Shown here piece after piece: positions 17,874 to 26,844 of a stretch of 64,000 bases of DNA (position 1 is the stretch's first letter; each line of letters opens with the position of its first letter). Below the pieces are notes generated by a model. That model was not told where the DNA came from, searched no databases, and worked only from the letters and a program-made list of their open reading frames with translations. The stretch is from Amycolatopsis nalaikhensis. GTDB taxonomy: Bacteria > Actinomycetota > Actinomycetes > Mycobacteriales > Pseudonocardiaceae. The position numbers and the translations under genes are program-made. The DNA lies in the NCBI RefSeq assembly GCF_030264295.1, contig NZ_CP127173.1, positions 10,051,501 to 10,115,500 on the forward strand, read 5' to 3'.

Positions 17874-17963
17874 GACGTCGAGCCTGCGCACCCGCGCGCT
17901 CCGGCGCAACCCCTCGCCGGTGAAGATCCGCGCGCGGCCGCGGTTCCGGGCTAGCGTGGCCGG

Positions 17964-20957
17964 GTGCTGCGCGTCTCGCTGCTCGGCGAGCAGGTGATCG
18001 CCGACGACCCGGCCGGCACCGTGCTGACGCGGTCGCCGCGGTCGGTCGCGCTCGTGGCCCACCTCGTCGTGCACGCCGGGCGGCCCCAGCCGCGGCGGCT
18101 GCTCGCCGGGCTGTTCTGGCCGGATTCCACCGACGCGCAGGCGCTGACCAACCTCCGCCGCGAGCTGCACCAGCTGCGCCGGGTGCTCGGCGACCCGCCG
18201 TCGCTCGCCGTCACCGGGCAGGACCTGTGCTGGCGGGACACGCCGTCGAGCCGGGTGGACGTGCGGGAGTTCGCCCTCGCCCACCAGGCCGCGCTGGCCG
18301 CGTCGGACCCCGGCGAAGCCGTTGCCCACGCGCGAACCGCGCTCGCCGCCTACCGCGGTGAGCTGCTGCCCGGCCTGGCCGACGACTGGGTCCTGGCCGC
18401 CCGCGCCGAGCTCGAGCGCCAGTGCGTCGAGCTGTGCGACCTGATCTGCCGGACCCCCGCGGGCGACCCGGCCGCCGCGCTCGCCGCGGCCCGCAGCCGG
18501 ATCCGGCTGCGGCCGCTGGAAGAGACCGGCTACCGGACGCTGATGGGGCTGCAGGCCGACGCGGGCGACCGCGCGGGCGCGGTGAGCACCTACCACCGGT
18601 GCGCGTCGGTCCTCGAACGCGAGCTCGGCGTCGTCCCGGCCGAACCGACCCGCGCGGCGCTGCGGCGCCTGCTCGTCCGGGCCGGCCCCGAGGTCCGGCG
18701 GGCGGCCGCGACCGGGCTCGTCGGCCGGGCAGCCGAGCTGACGCGGCTCGGGCAGCGGTGGCACGCGGCCGCCGCGGGCCGTCCCGGGGTCGTGCTCGTC
18801 CGCGGCGACGCCGGGGTCGGCAAGACGCGGCTTGTCACCGAGCTGGCCGGGCTGGCGCGCGCGGACGGCGCCGTCGTCGCGACCGGCCGCTGCTTCGGCT
18901 CGGCCGGGCGCCTCCCGCTCGCGCCGGTGGCCGACTGGCTGCGCACCCCGGCCGTCCAGCGGGCGGGGGTGGCCCTGGACCCGGTGTGGCGGGCCGAGGT
19001 CGAGCGGCTGCTGCCCGCCGCGCGCCCGGCCACCGGCGGGCACCCGACCGTCGACGCCTGGCAGCGCCTGCGGTTCTTCGAGGGGCTCGCCCGCGCGCTC
19101 ACCGCGGGCGGGCGGCCGGTCCTGCTGGTGCTCGACAACGTGCAGTGGTGCGACGAAGAGACGCTCGCGTTCCTGGCCTTCGCCCTCGGCCTCCTGCCGG
19201 ACGCGCCGCTGCTGGTCGCCGGGACGCTGCGCGACGGCGACCTCGACCCCGGCCTCGCCGCCTGGACGAGCCAGCTGCGCGACGACGGAAAGCTGACCGA
19301 GCTGCCGCTGCGCCCGTTCGACGCCGACGGCACCGCGCACCTCGCCGAGGCCGTCGCCGGGCACCCGCTGCCCGCGGCGGACCACGCGCTGCTGCACGCG
19401 GCCACGGGCGGGTTCCCGCTCTACGTCGTGGAAGCGTTGCGCACCCGAGATTCCCCGCCGTCCGGCCGCCTGGACGGCGTGCTGCGGACCCGGCTCGAAC
19501 AGCCCGGCCCGGCGGCCCGCGAAATCGCCGGGCTGGCCGCCGCGGCGGGCCGCGACGTCACCCTCGAGCTGCTCACGGAGGCGAGCGACCTCGACGCCGA
19601 CACCGTCGTCGAGGCCGTCGACGAGCTGTGGCGGCGCCGGATCCTGCGCGAGGTCGGCGGCGGCTACGACTTCACCCACGACCTGTTGCGGGAGGCCGCT
19701 TACCAGCAGGTCAGCCCGCCGCGGCGGTGGCTGCTGCACCGGCGGCTGGCCCAGGGTCTGGAGCTGCTGCACGCCGAGGACCCCGACGGCGTGGCGGCGC
19801 AGCTGGCCGAGCAGTACGCGCGCGGCGGCCGCCCCGACCGCGCCGTCGAGCACTACCGGCGCGCGGCCGCCGTCGCGGCCCGGACGTTCGCGCACGCCGA
19901 GGCGATCCGGCGGCTGGAGGAAGCGTTGGCGCTCGTCCGCGCGCGCCCGGCCAGCGGCAACCGCGACCGCGCGGAGCTTGCCGTCCTCGAAGCCCTCGCC
20001 GGGCCGCTCAACGCCCACCGCGGCTACTCCTCCCCCGAGCTGCAGCACGTCCTGGAACGGTCGCTCGAGCTCGCGGAGTCCAGCGGCAGCAAGGAATCCG
20101 CGCTGACGGCGTTGCTGGAGCTGTGGTCGTCGCGGTTCGTCCAGGGCCGGACGGCGGAGGCGCACCAGGCCGCCGAGCGCGCCCTCACGCTGGTCCGCCC
20201 GGGCACCCGCGCCGAACAGAGCGGCTCGGCGCACTTCATCGTCGCGGGCTCGGCGCTGAGCCTCGGGCACGACCCGGCCGAGGCGCTGCGACACTTCGAG
20301 CTGGGTGTCGAGCGCACGCGCGACGCGTCGTCGTGGCCGATCGGCACCCGCCCCGACGTGCACGGGCCCGCCTGGGCCGCGCACGCGCACTGGCTGCTCG
20401 GCCACGACGACGCGGCCGTGGCGAGCAGCGCCGACGCCATCGCGCTGGCCCGGCGGATCGAGCAGCCCTACAGCCTCGCCATCGCGCTGGCCTACGCCGG
20501 GATCACCCACCAGATGCGGCGCGACCGGACGGCGCTGTGGGCGGCGGTGTCCGAGCTGCACGCCCTGTGCGACCGCTACGGCTTCGCCTACTACCGCGAA
20601 TGGGCCCTGCTGCTGGGCGGCTGGGCCCGCGGCGATGCGGCCGGGCTGGCCGCGGCGCAGCAAGGCGTCGCGAACCTCAAGGCCGAGGGGTCGTTCGCGC
20701 GGATGCCGTACTGGCTGTCGCTGGTCGCCGAGCTGGCCGACGCCGAGACGGCCCGCGCGACGCTGGACGCCGCCCTCGCCGCCGGGGAAGCCCGCGACGA
20801 CCGCTGGTGGCTGCCGGAGGTGCTGCGCCTGCGGGCCGCCCACGACGTCGACCCCGGCCCCCGCCTGCGGGCGGCCGCGGAGCTGGCCCGCGCCCAGGGC
20901 AGCGTCGCTCTGCGGCGGCGGGCGGAGGCGGACCTGGGCGTTCGGCTCCCGTCCTGA
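17964..20957 (+). CDS. SARP-type regulator: BTAD domain, AAA ATPase and TPR region
   Basis: 997 residues from GTG 17964, six bases after TAGCGT, so probably leaderless. Residues ~1-95 form an OmpR-like winged helix, followed by a bacterial transcriptional activator domain (about 96-240). A STAND/AAA NTPase follows, with Walker A GDAGVGKTRL (281-290) and Walker B VLLVLDNVQWCD. The C-terminal ~350 residues are helical repeats. It lacks a C-terminal LuxR helix-turn-helix. It ends 80 bases before the flavin oxidase gene, a plausible target. Confidence 0.9.
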   Translation: MLRVSLLGEQVIADDPAGTVLTRSPRSVALVAHLVVHAGRPQPRRLLAGLFWPDSTDAQALTNLRRELHQLRRVLGDPPSLAVTGQDLCWRDTPSSRVDVREFALAHQAALAASDPGEAVAHARTALAAYRGELLPGLADDWVLAARAELERQCVELCDLICRTPAGDPAAALAAARSRIRLRPLEETGYRTLMGLQADAGDRAGAVSTYHRCASVLERELGVVPAEPTRAALRRLLVRAGPEVRRAAATGLVGRAAELTRLGQRWHAAAAGRPGVVLVRGDAGVGKTRLVTELAGLARADGAVVATGRCFGSAGRLPLAPVADWLRTPAVQRAGVALDPVWRAEVERLLPAARPATGGHPTVDAWQRLRFFEGLARALTAGGRPVLLVLDNVQWCDEETLAFLAFALGLLPDAPLLVAGTLRDGDLDPGLAAWTSQLRDDGKLTELPLRPFDADGTAHLAEAVAGHPLPAADHALLHAATGGFPLYVVEALRTRDSPPSGRLDGVLRTRLEQPGPAAREIAGLAAAAGRDVTLELLTEASDLDADTVVEAVDELWRRRILREVGGGYDFTHDLLREAAYQQVSPPRRWLLHRRLAQGLELLHAEDPDGVAAQLAEQYARGGRPDRAVEHYRRAAAVAARTFAHAEAIRRLEEALALVRARPASGNRDRAELAVLEALAGPLNAHRGYSSPELQHVLERSLELAESSGSKESALTALLELWSSRFVQGRTAEAHQAAERALTLVRPGTRAEQSGSAHFIVAGSALSLGHDPAEALRHFELGVERTRDASSWPIGTRPDVHGPAWAAHAHWLLGHDDAAVASSADAIALARRIEQPYSLAIALAYAGITHQMRRDRTALWAAVSELHALCDRYGFAYYREWALLLGGWARGDAAGLAAAQQGVANLKAEGSFARMPYWLSLVAELADAETARATLDAALAAGEARDDRWWLPEVLRLRAAHDVDPGPRLRAAAELARAQGSVALRRRAEADLGVRLPS

Positions 20958-21037
20958 CCGGCGCGAACGGACCGAACGCTGCGCGAACGCCCGCTGCCTA
21001 CGTTCCCTCCCGTACCGGAAATCCGAGAGGGGCCACC

Positions 21038-22426
21038 ATGACCACCACCGCACTGCCGCACGAGGAACTGGCCGCCGCGCTGCGCGGCACCCTCGTCACG
21101 CCGGCCGACCCGGGCTACGACGAAGCCCGCGCGGTCTACAACGCCATGATCGACAAGCGGCCGGCGGCGATCGCCTACTGCCGCGACGCCGCCGACGTCG
21201 TCACCTGCGTCCGCTACGGGCGCGAACAGGGCCTGGACCTGGCCGTGCGCGGCGGCGGCCACAACGCGGGCGGCCTCGGCGTCGCCGACGGCGCGCTGGT
21301 CGTCGACCTGTCCGGGTTGCGCAGCACCACGGTCGACCCGGTGAACCACACCGTCCGCGCCGACGCCGGGTGCACGTGGGGCGACGTCGACCACGCGACG
21401 GTCGCGTTCGGGATGGCGACGCCGTCGGGCATCGTCTCCTCGACCGGCGTCGCGGGCCTGACCCTCGGCGGCGGCATCGGCTACCTGGCCCGCCGCTTCG
21501 GCCTGACGGTCGACAACCTGCTGGCCGCGGACGTCGTCCTCGCGGACGGCTCGTTCGTGCACGCGTCCGAGTCGTCGCACCCCGACCTGTTCTGGGCGCT
21601 GCGCGGCGGGGGTGGCAACTTCGGCGTGGTCACGTCGTTCACGTTCCGCTGCCACGACATCGGCGAGCGCGGCGTGGTGATCGGCGGCCCGGTGCTCTAC
21701 GACCTGGCCGACACACCCGACGTGCTGCGCTGGTACCGCGAGCTGCTGCCGTCACTGCCCGAGGAGCTGAACGGCTGGTTCGGCCTGCTGACCATCCCGC
21801 CCGCGCCGCCGTTCCCCGAACAGCTGTGGGGACGCAAGGCGTGCGGCATCGTCTGGTGCTACACGGGCGCGCACGACAAGGCCGACGAGGTGCTGGCGCC
21901 GGTCCGCTCGTTCGGGTCGCCGTTGCTGGTGGGCCTGCACGACCTGCCGTACACGGCGTTGCAGGGGGCGTTCGACGCGCTGTACCCGAAGGGGCTGCAG
22001 TGGTACTGGCGCGCGGACGTGTTCCACGAGATCTCCGACGCGGCCATCGACGTCCACCTCAAGCACGGCGAGGGCCTGCCGACGATGCACTCGTCGATGC
22101 ACCTGTACCCGATCGACGGCGCGGCGAGCCGGGTCGCGCCCGACGCGACGGCGTTCCCGCACCGCTCGGGCGGCTGGTCGGGCGTGATCGTCGGGGTGGA
22201 CCCGTCGCCGGCGCAGGCCGAGACGATCTCGCGGTGGACGCGGGAGTACTGGGAGGAGCTGCACCCGACGTCGGCGGGCGGGGCATACGTCAACTTCATG
22301 ATGGAGGAGGGCCAGGACCGGGTGCGCGCGTCGTACGGCGCGAACTACGACCGGCTGGCCGCGGTGAAGCGGCGGTACGACCCGGACAACGTGTTCCACA
22401 TCAACCAAAACATCCACCCGGCGTGA
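21038..22426 (+). CDS. FAD-linked oxidase (berberine-bridge/6-hydroxynicotine oxidase type)
   Basis: 462 residues from ATG 21038, preceded by GAGAGGGG. A PCMH-type FAD domain has RGGGHN, whose His75 is the usual covalent FAD attachment, and the GGGIGYLARRFGLT motif. The Cys that gives a second FAD bond in berberine-bridge enzymes is not at its usual place (TPSGIVSSTG), so single attachment is expected. The C-terminal BBE tail (YGANYDRL, RYDPDNVFHINQNI) is intact. It oxidises small organic substrates with O2; the substrate is unknown. A strong hairpin follows. Confidence 0.92.
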   Translation: MTTTALPHEELAAALRGTLVTPADPGYDEARAVYNAMIDKRPAAIAYCRDAADVVTCVRYGREQGLDLAVRGGGHNAGGLGVADGALVVDLSGLRSTTVDPVNHTVRADAGCTWGDVDHATVAFGMATPSGIVSSTGVAGLTLGGGIGYLARRFGLTVDNLLAADVVLADGSFVHASESSHPDLFWALRGGGGNFGVVTSFTFRCHDIGERGVVIGGPVLYDLADTPDVLRWYRELLPSLPEELNGWFGLLTIPPAPPFPEQLWGRKACGIVWCYTGAHDKADEVLAPVRSFGSPLLVGLHDLPYTALQGAFDALYPKGLQWYWRADVFHEISDAAIDVHLKHGEGLPTMHSSMHLYPIDGAASRVAPDATAFPHRSGGWSGVIVGVDPSPAQAETISRWTREYWEELHPTSAGGAYVNFMMEEGQDRVRASYGANYDRLAAVKRRYDPDNVFHINQNIHPA

Positions 22427-22477
22427 CCCGCGGGGCTGACGGCCGACGGGGGGCCGTCAGCCCCGCGGGGTAGGTTT
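22427..22477 (+). terminator. intrinsic terminator of the flavin oxidase gene
   Basis: An 18-bp perfect stem (22427-22444 with 22452-22469) with a 7-base loop starts directly after the oxidase stop codon and is followed by TAGGTTTT. The TAGGTT at 22471-22476 is also a likely -10 for the leaderless crcB start six bases further on. Confidence 0.85.
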
Positions 22478-22482
22478 TCGGG

Positions 22483-22890
22483 GTGATCGGCATTCCGGCG
22501 ACCCGGTGGGACGTCCTGCTCGCGATCGCCGCCGGCGGTGCGCTGGGCAGCCTCGCCCGGTACGGCCTGTCGGTGGCGCTGCCGCACGCGCGCGGCGAGT
22601 TCGCCGTCGCCACGCTGCTCACCAACGTGCTGGGCTGCCTGCTGATCGGCATCCTGATGGCGCTGCTCACGACGACGGCGCGCCCGCACCACCTGCTGCG
22701 GCCGTTCCTCGGCGTGGGGATCCTCGGCGGGTTCACGACGTTCTCCACGTTCGTGACCGACACCCTCGACGCGGCGACGACCGGGCACCTCGTGGGATCC
22801 TTGGCGTACGCGGCCGCGTCGCTGGCACTGTGCTTGACGGCGGTCGCGGCCGGGCTCACGGCGACACGAGCGGTGCGGAAGGGGCGCTGA
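22483..22890 (+). CDS. crcB: fluoride exporter CrcB/Fluc, subunit 1
   Basis: 135 residues, four hydrophobic segments. It has the family marks GALGSLARYGL in the first segment, the TNVLG motif in the second and GGFTTFSTF in the third, the segment that lines the fluoride pore. Start at GTG 22483, six bases from TAGGTT. Its stop overlaps the ATG of the DUF190 gene by one base. With the second crcB gene downstream it probably forms the antiparallel heterodimer known for paired Fluc genes. Confidence 0.93.
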   Translation: MIGIPATRWDVLLAIAAGGALGSLARYGLSVALPHARGEFAVATLLTNVLGCLLIGILMALLTTTARPHHLLRPFLGVGILGGFTTFSTFVTDTLDAATTGHLVGSLAYAAASLALCLTAVAAGLTATRAVRKGR

Positions 22891-23222
22891 TGGACGGACC
22901 GGCGACACGCCTGACGATCTACATCGGCGAGGACGACCACTGGCACCACAAGCCGCTGTACCACGAGATCGTCCGGCGGGCCCGCGACGCCGGGCTGGCG
23001 GGCGCTTCGGTGCTGCGCGGCGTCGAGGGCTACGGCGCGTCGTCGCTGATCCACACGACGCGGATCCTGTCGCTGTCGGAGGACCTGCCGGTGGTGGTCG
23101 TGATCATCGACGCCGAGGAGAAGCTGCGGGCGTTCCTGCCGCAGCTGGACGAGCTGGTCGGCGAGGGCCTGGTGACGCTCGACCAGGTCGAGGTGGTCCG
23201 CCACGTGGGGCGGACGGAGTGA
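22890..23222 (+). CDS. DUF190 (PII-like) protein between two crcB genes
   Basis: 110 residues from ATG 22890. It opens TRLTIYIGEDDHWHHKPLY, typical of DUF190, which has a PII-like fold. The neighbouring genes overlap it at both ends (TGATG before, GTGA after), so it is made together with the two channel subunits. DUF190 domains are known next to or fused with CrcB proteins; a role in sensing or gating fluoride export is plausible but unproven. Confidence 0.88.
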   Translation: MDGPATRLTIYIGEDDHWHHKPLYHEIVRRARDAGLAGASVLRGVEGYGASSLIHTTRILSLSEDLPVVVVIIDAEEKLRAFLPQLDELVGEGLVTLDQVEVVRHVGRTE

Positions 23223-23593
23223 CGCTGGTCCTGGTGGCCCTCGGCGGGGCGGCGGGGTCGGTGCTGCGCTACCTGACCGACCGCCGGGTGCAGGCGTGGC
23301 GGGACTCGGTGTTCCCGTTCGGGACGCTGACGGTGAACGTGGTGGGCTCGTTCATCCTGGGCTTCCTCAGCGGCTGGCTGCTGCACGGGGCGGAACCGTC
23401 GTCGGTGCGGTCGCTGGTGGCGGTCGGTTTTTGTGGCGGGCTGACGACGTTCTCGACGTTCGGGTACGAGACCGTGCGGCTGTTCTTGGAGAAGACGCGG
23501 CTGTACGCGGTGCTCAACGTGGTGGTGACCGTGCTGGCGGGGCTCGCCTCGGGCGCCGCCGGGCTCTTGCTCGCCACCGCGATCTGGTCCTGA
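23219..23593 (+). CDS. crcB: fluoride exporter CrcB/Fluc, subunit 2
   Basis: 124 residues from GTG 23219, overlapping the DUF190 stop by four bases. It is a four-segment membrane protein with GAAGSVLRYLTDRR, the TVNVVGSF motif and CGGLTTFSTFGYE. It differs clearly from subunit 1, as expected for a heterodimeric pair in which only one subunit of each type is needed. No fluoride riboswitch was recognised before the operon. Confidence 0.93.
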   Translation: MTLVLVALGGAAGSVLRYLTDRRVQAWRDSVFPFGTLTVNVVGSFILGFLSGWLLHGAEPSSVRSLVAVGFCGGLTTFSTFGYETVRLFLEKTRLYAVLNVVVTVLAGLASGAAGLLLATAIWS

Positions 23594-23599
23594 CCCGAG

Positions 23600-23772
23600 C
23601 GCCCCAATGTGGCCTTCGGTGCGTCAGACGCAACCAAGGCGGCCTTCGGTGCGCCACACGCAACCAAGGCCGCCTTCGGTGCTCCTCCCATGCCCCCACC
23701 GCCACCCTCAACGGAGACGCTGCGCGCCGCAGTGCCCATTCAACGCAACCAAGGCCGCCTTGGGGCGCTTCG
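23600..23772. repeat. AGCGCCCCAA-bounded repeat element, intergenic copy
   Basis: The element begins AGCGCCCCAATGTGGCC and ends with its near complement (GGCCGCCTTGGGGCGCTT). Internal units of GGCCTTCGGTGCGTCAGACG followed by CAACCAAGGC repeat two to three times. About 75 bases of unrelated sequence split the last unit. It lies between the convergent crcB operon and the LLM gene. A shorter copy is inside a gene at 36415-36501. Confidence 0.8.
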
Positions 23773-23777
23773 GATCC

Positions 23778-24728
23778 TCAGCGCGGCGCGAGGCCGCGGA
23801 CCTGCTCGAAGGGATCCCCACCGGCCGGCAGCAACGCGATGATCGGCGTCGTCAGCCCATTGTCCACATAGGACCGCACCTGCTCCCGGCACGACTCGAC
23901 GCTGCCGTGGATCACCAGCTCGTCCACCACCGAATCCGGGATCACCTGGTTGGCCTTCTGCCGGTCCCCGGCCGCCCAGGCCTCGTGCATCGGGGCCAGC
24001 GCCTCGCCTCGGCCCAGCCACTCGTGGAACGCCGCGTACACCGGGACCGTCAGGTAGCTCGAGATCAGCATCCGCCCCAAGCCGCGCGCCACCTCCGCGT
24101 CCTCCGTCGGGCACACGAAGATCCGGGCCGCCAGCTCGACGTCCGGCCCGATGACCGAACGCACCTGGGGCACGTCCGAAGCCGCCAGCCAGTTCGTGAT
24201 CGCGCCGTCCGCCTCGCGGGACGCCAAGCGCAGCATTCCCGGACGCAGGGCCGCCAGCATGATCGACGGCGGTGGGTCCACCGGGCGCTCCAGGCGGAAC
24301 TTCGACACCGCGAACGTCTCGTACTCCTCGCTGACCTTCTCCCCCGCCAGCGCCGTCCGCAGGAACCGCAGCGTGTCCCGCGAACGCGCGAACGGCGCGT
24401 CGAACGAAGCCGCGTTCCAGTTGGACACGATCACCGGGGACGACGCGCCGATGCCGAGGACGAACCGGCCCGGGGCCAGCTCGGCCACCGTCGCCGCCTG
24501 CATCGCCAGCAGGCCGGGGCCGCGCGTGTACACCGGCACGATCGCCGTGCCCAGCCGCAGCTGGGGGGCCCACTGTGAGGCCAGCACCAGCGGCGTGAAC
24601 GCGTCCGCGCCCGCCGTCTCGGCCGTCCACGCGTCCGTGTAGCCCAGGTCCGGCAGCTGCTCGACCAGCTCGCGGTGCGCGGTCAGCGGCACCCCGGTCA
24701 ACGGGATCGTGAGGCCCCAGCGACTCAT
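23778..24728 (-). CDS. LLM class (F420- or FMN-dependent) oxidoreductase
   Basis: 316 residues from ATG 24728, with AAGGAGA upstream. It shows the luciferase-like TIM-barrel pattern: an N-terminal WGLTIPLTG strand, TAETAGADAF, GIGASSPVIVSNW and a C-terminal EQVRGLAPR. In actinomycetes such proteins are mostly F420-dependent, but the cofactor cannot be fixed from sequence. The ATG overlaps the stop of the S9 peptidase gene by four bases, so the two are co-translated. Confidence 0.88.
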   Translation of the reverse strand: MSRWGLTIPLTGVPLTAHRELVEQLPDLGYTDAWTAETAGADAFTPLVLASQWAPQLRLGTAIVPVYTRGPGLLAMQAATVAELAPGRFVLGIGASSPVIVSNWNAASFDAPFARSRDTLRFLRTALAGEKVSEEYETFAVSKFRLERPVDPPPSIMLAALRPGMLRLASREADGAITNWLAASDVPQVRSVIGPDVELAARIFVCPTEDAEVARGLGRMLISSYLTVPVYAAFHEWLGRGEALAPMHEAWAAGDRQKANQVIPDSVVDELVIHGSVESCREQVRSYVDNGLTTPIIALLPAGGDPFEQVRGLAPR

Positions 24729-26824
24729 GCGGTCTCCTTTTCGACGGCCGACAGTTCGCGCAGCAGCCAGTCCACCTGCGTGCGCATCAGGTTCTCCGCG
24801 ACCTCTTCGGCCTGCGGCGTCATGTGGGTCGCCCCCGCCAGCGGCAGGAACACGTGCGCGCGGCCCTTCGCCAGCAACGCCGACGACAGCCGCAGCGCGT
24901 GGGCGACGAACACGTTGTCGTCGGCCAGCCCGTGCACGATCAGCAGCGCCCGGCTCAGCTCGCCCGCGCCCTCGATCAGCGAGTTGTGCGCGTAGCTCTC
25001 CGGCTCGTCCTGGGGCTTGCCCAGGTACCGCTCGGTGTAGTGCGTGTCGTACAGCGACCAGTCGGTGACCGGCGCGCCCGCGACCGCCGCGTGGAAGACG
25101 TCCGGCCGCCGCAGCACCGCCAGCGCCGACAGGTACCCGCCGTACGACCAGCCGCGGATCGCGACCCGCTCGACGTCCAGCTCGGGGAACCGCGCGGCCG
25201 CGGCCTGCAGGGCGTCGACCTGGTCGGCCAGCGTGACGTCGGCGAGGCGCCCGGCGATCTCGCGCTCCCACACCGCGCCGCGGCCCGGCGTGCCGCGTCC
25301 GTCCGCGACCAGCACCGCGAAGCCCTGGTCGGCCAGCCACTGCGACGTCAGGAACGCGTTGCGGCTCTGCAGCACGCGCTGGGCGTGCGGCCCGCCGTAC
25401 GGGTCCAGCAGCACCGGCAGCTTGCCTTCGCTCGGCTCGTAGCCGCGCGGCAGGAGCAGCGCCGCGCGCAGGCCGCGCTCCCCCAGCGTCAGCCAGGTCA
25501 GGTTCGGCACGATGTCCGGGTCCACAGTGGACGTCGCGATCGACGCCACCGGCTCGCCGTCCCGCAGCACCGAAACCCGCGGCCCGCTGTACTCCAAGCT
25601 CCACGAAGACAACACGGTGAGCGCGGCCGATCCGGCGCCGACGTGCACGCCGTCCACAGTGGACAACCGGCGGACGGAACCGCCTTCGGTGCGGAACACG
25701 TGGATCTGCGTCGGGTCGTCCTCGGACGCGCTGAAGAGGATCTCCTCGCCGACGTCGAGCACCGCGCGCAGCTGCAGCCCGGCCGGGGTGACGGCCTCGC
25801 CGCCGACGAACAGCCGGTGGTCGCCGTCGACCATGCCCTCGGTGACCAGGCGCCCGTCCGGCGTCCACGCGGGGACGCCGCCGACGATGTCGATCCAGTG
25901 CTGGTCGCTCGCCGTGTGCACCACCGACGTCGAGCCGTCGGCGACGTCGAGGGCGAGCACGTCCATCCGCTTCTGGTCGCGCGGCTGCACGGCCAGCAGC
26001 GGCGCGCCACCGGCGGACCAGTGCACCGAGGCGAGGTACTCCCAGTCGCCCGGGGCGACGTCCACGCGGGAGCCGTCGAGCCCGAGGACCGCCAGCGACA
26101 CGAGCGCGTTCGTCGTGCCCGCGGCCGGGTAGGCGACGACGTTCGCCGGGTTCTGCGGGTTGGCCGGGTCGGCGATCGTCCAGCGCGGCACCGGGCCGCG
26201 GTCGGACCGCTCGGCCAGGACGCTCCGGCCGTCGGGAGCCCACCAGTAGCCGCGGGTGCGGTCCATCTCCTCCGCGGCGATGAACTCGGCGAGGCCCCAC
26301 GCGATGTCGTCGCCGTCCTCTTCGACCAGCACGCGGTCTTCGCCGGTGGCCAGCTCCATCACGTGCAGCCGCCGGTTCTGCACGTACGCGACGTGCGTGC
26401 CGGTCGGGTTCGGGCGCGGGTCGATCACCGCGCCGTCGACGCGCAGCGTGACCTCTCCCGACGCGAGATCCAGGGTGTAGAGCTTCCCCGAAAGCGAGAA
26501 GGCCGCGACGGTGAAGCCCGCGTCGACGCCGTAGTGGACGACGCCGCCGCCGGTCTCGCGGGCCCGTTCGCGCCGCGCCCGCTCCTCGGGCGGCAGCTCC
26601 TCTTCGCCGGGCAGCAGCTCGACGGCGTCGACGAGCTTCGTCTCGGCGCCGGTGGCCAGGTCGGCCGACCACAGGCTGTGCCGGGGGTCGGTGCCCGACT
26701 CGGCGCGCAGGAACAGCACGCGGGAGCCGTCCGGGGCGACCCGGAACTCCTTCGGCGCGCCGAGGGTGAAGCGCTGGGTACGGGCCTGCTTGCGGAGGAA
26801 CGGGAGGTCGTCGACATCGGTCAC
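24725..26824 (-). CDS. S9 family prolyl oligopeptidase / dipeptidyl-peptidase IV-like
   Basis: 699 residues from GTG 26824, with GGAAGAG upstream. A beta-propeller N-terminal two thirds is followed by an alpha/beta-hydrolase domain with nucleophile GWSYGG, acid in GLADDNVF and His in GATHMT. No signal peptide, so it acts in the cytoplasm on short peptides. It carries two copies of the GTCCACAGTGGAC palindrome (25520-25532, 25652-25664), both encoding Ser-Thr-Val-Asp. It is followed, with a 4-base overlap, by the LLM gene. Confidence 0.92.
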   Translation of the reverse strand: MTDVDDLPFLRKQARTQRFTLGAPKEFRVAPDGSRVLFLRAESGTDPRHSLWSADLATGAETKLVDAVELLPGEEELPPEERARRERARETGGGVVHYGVDAGFTVAAFSLSGKLYTLDLASGEVTLRVDGAVIDPRPNPTGTHVAYVQNRRLHVMELATGEDRVLVEEDGDDIAWGLAEFIAAEEMDRTRGYWWAPDGRSVLAERSDRGPVPRWTIADPANPQNPANVVAYPAAGTTNALVSLAVLGLDGSRVDVAPGDWEYLASVHWSAGGAPLLAVQPRDQKRMDVLALDVADGSTSVVHTASDQHWIDIVGGVPAWTPDGRLVTEGMVDGDHRLFVGGEAVTPAGLQLRAVLDVGEEILFSASEDDPTQIHVFRTEGGSVRRLSTVDGVHVGAGSAALTVLSSWSLEYSGPRVSVLRDGEPVASIATSTVDPDIVPNLTWLTLGERGLRAALLLPRGYEPSEGKLPVLLDPYGGPHAQRVLQSRNAFLTSQWLADQGFAVLVADGRGTPGRGAVWEREIAGRLADVTLADQVDALQAAAARFPELDVERVAIRGWSYGGYLSALAVLRRPDVFHAAVAGAPVTDWSLYDTHYTERYLGKPQDEPESYAHNSLIEGAGELSRALLIVHGLADDNVFVAHALRLSSALLAKGRAHVFLPLAGATHMTPQAEEVAENLMRTQVDWLLRELSAVEKETA

Positions 26825-26844
26825 GCCCGCACTCTTCCAGACGC

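Noticed and set aside
16461..21053. A 1530-codon open frame on the minus strand across the transhydrogenase and SARP genes
   Set aside because: Only its last 470 codons are a real gene (sthA); the rest is the reverse of the SARP regulator gene, open because of high G+C.
22427..22483. Fluoride riboswitch before crcB
   Set aside because: The sequence is a simple terminator hairpin and the gene seems leaderless, so no room for an aptamer.
23600..23772. Insertion sequence
   Set aside because: It has inverted ends but is under 200 bases and carries no transposase.
23600..23777. CRISPR array from regular repeats
   Set aside because: Units are unequal, partly inverted and bounded by inverted ends; no spacers of constant length and no cas genes.
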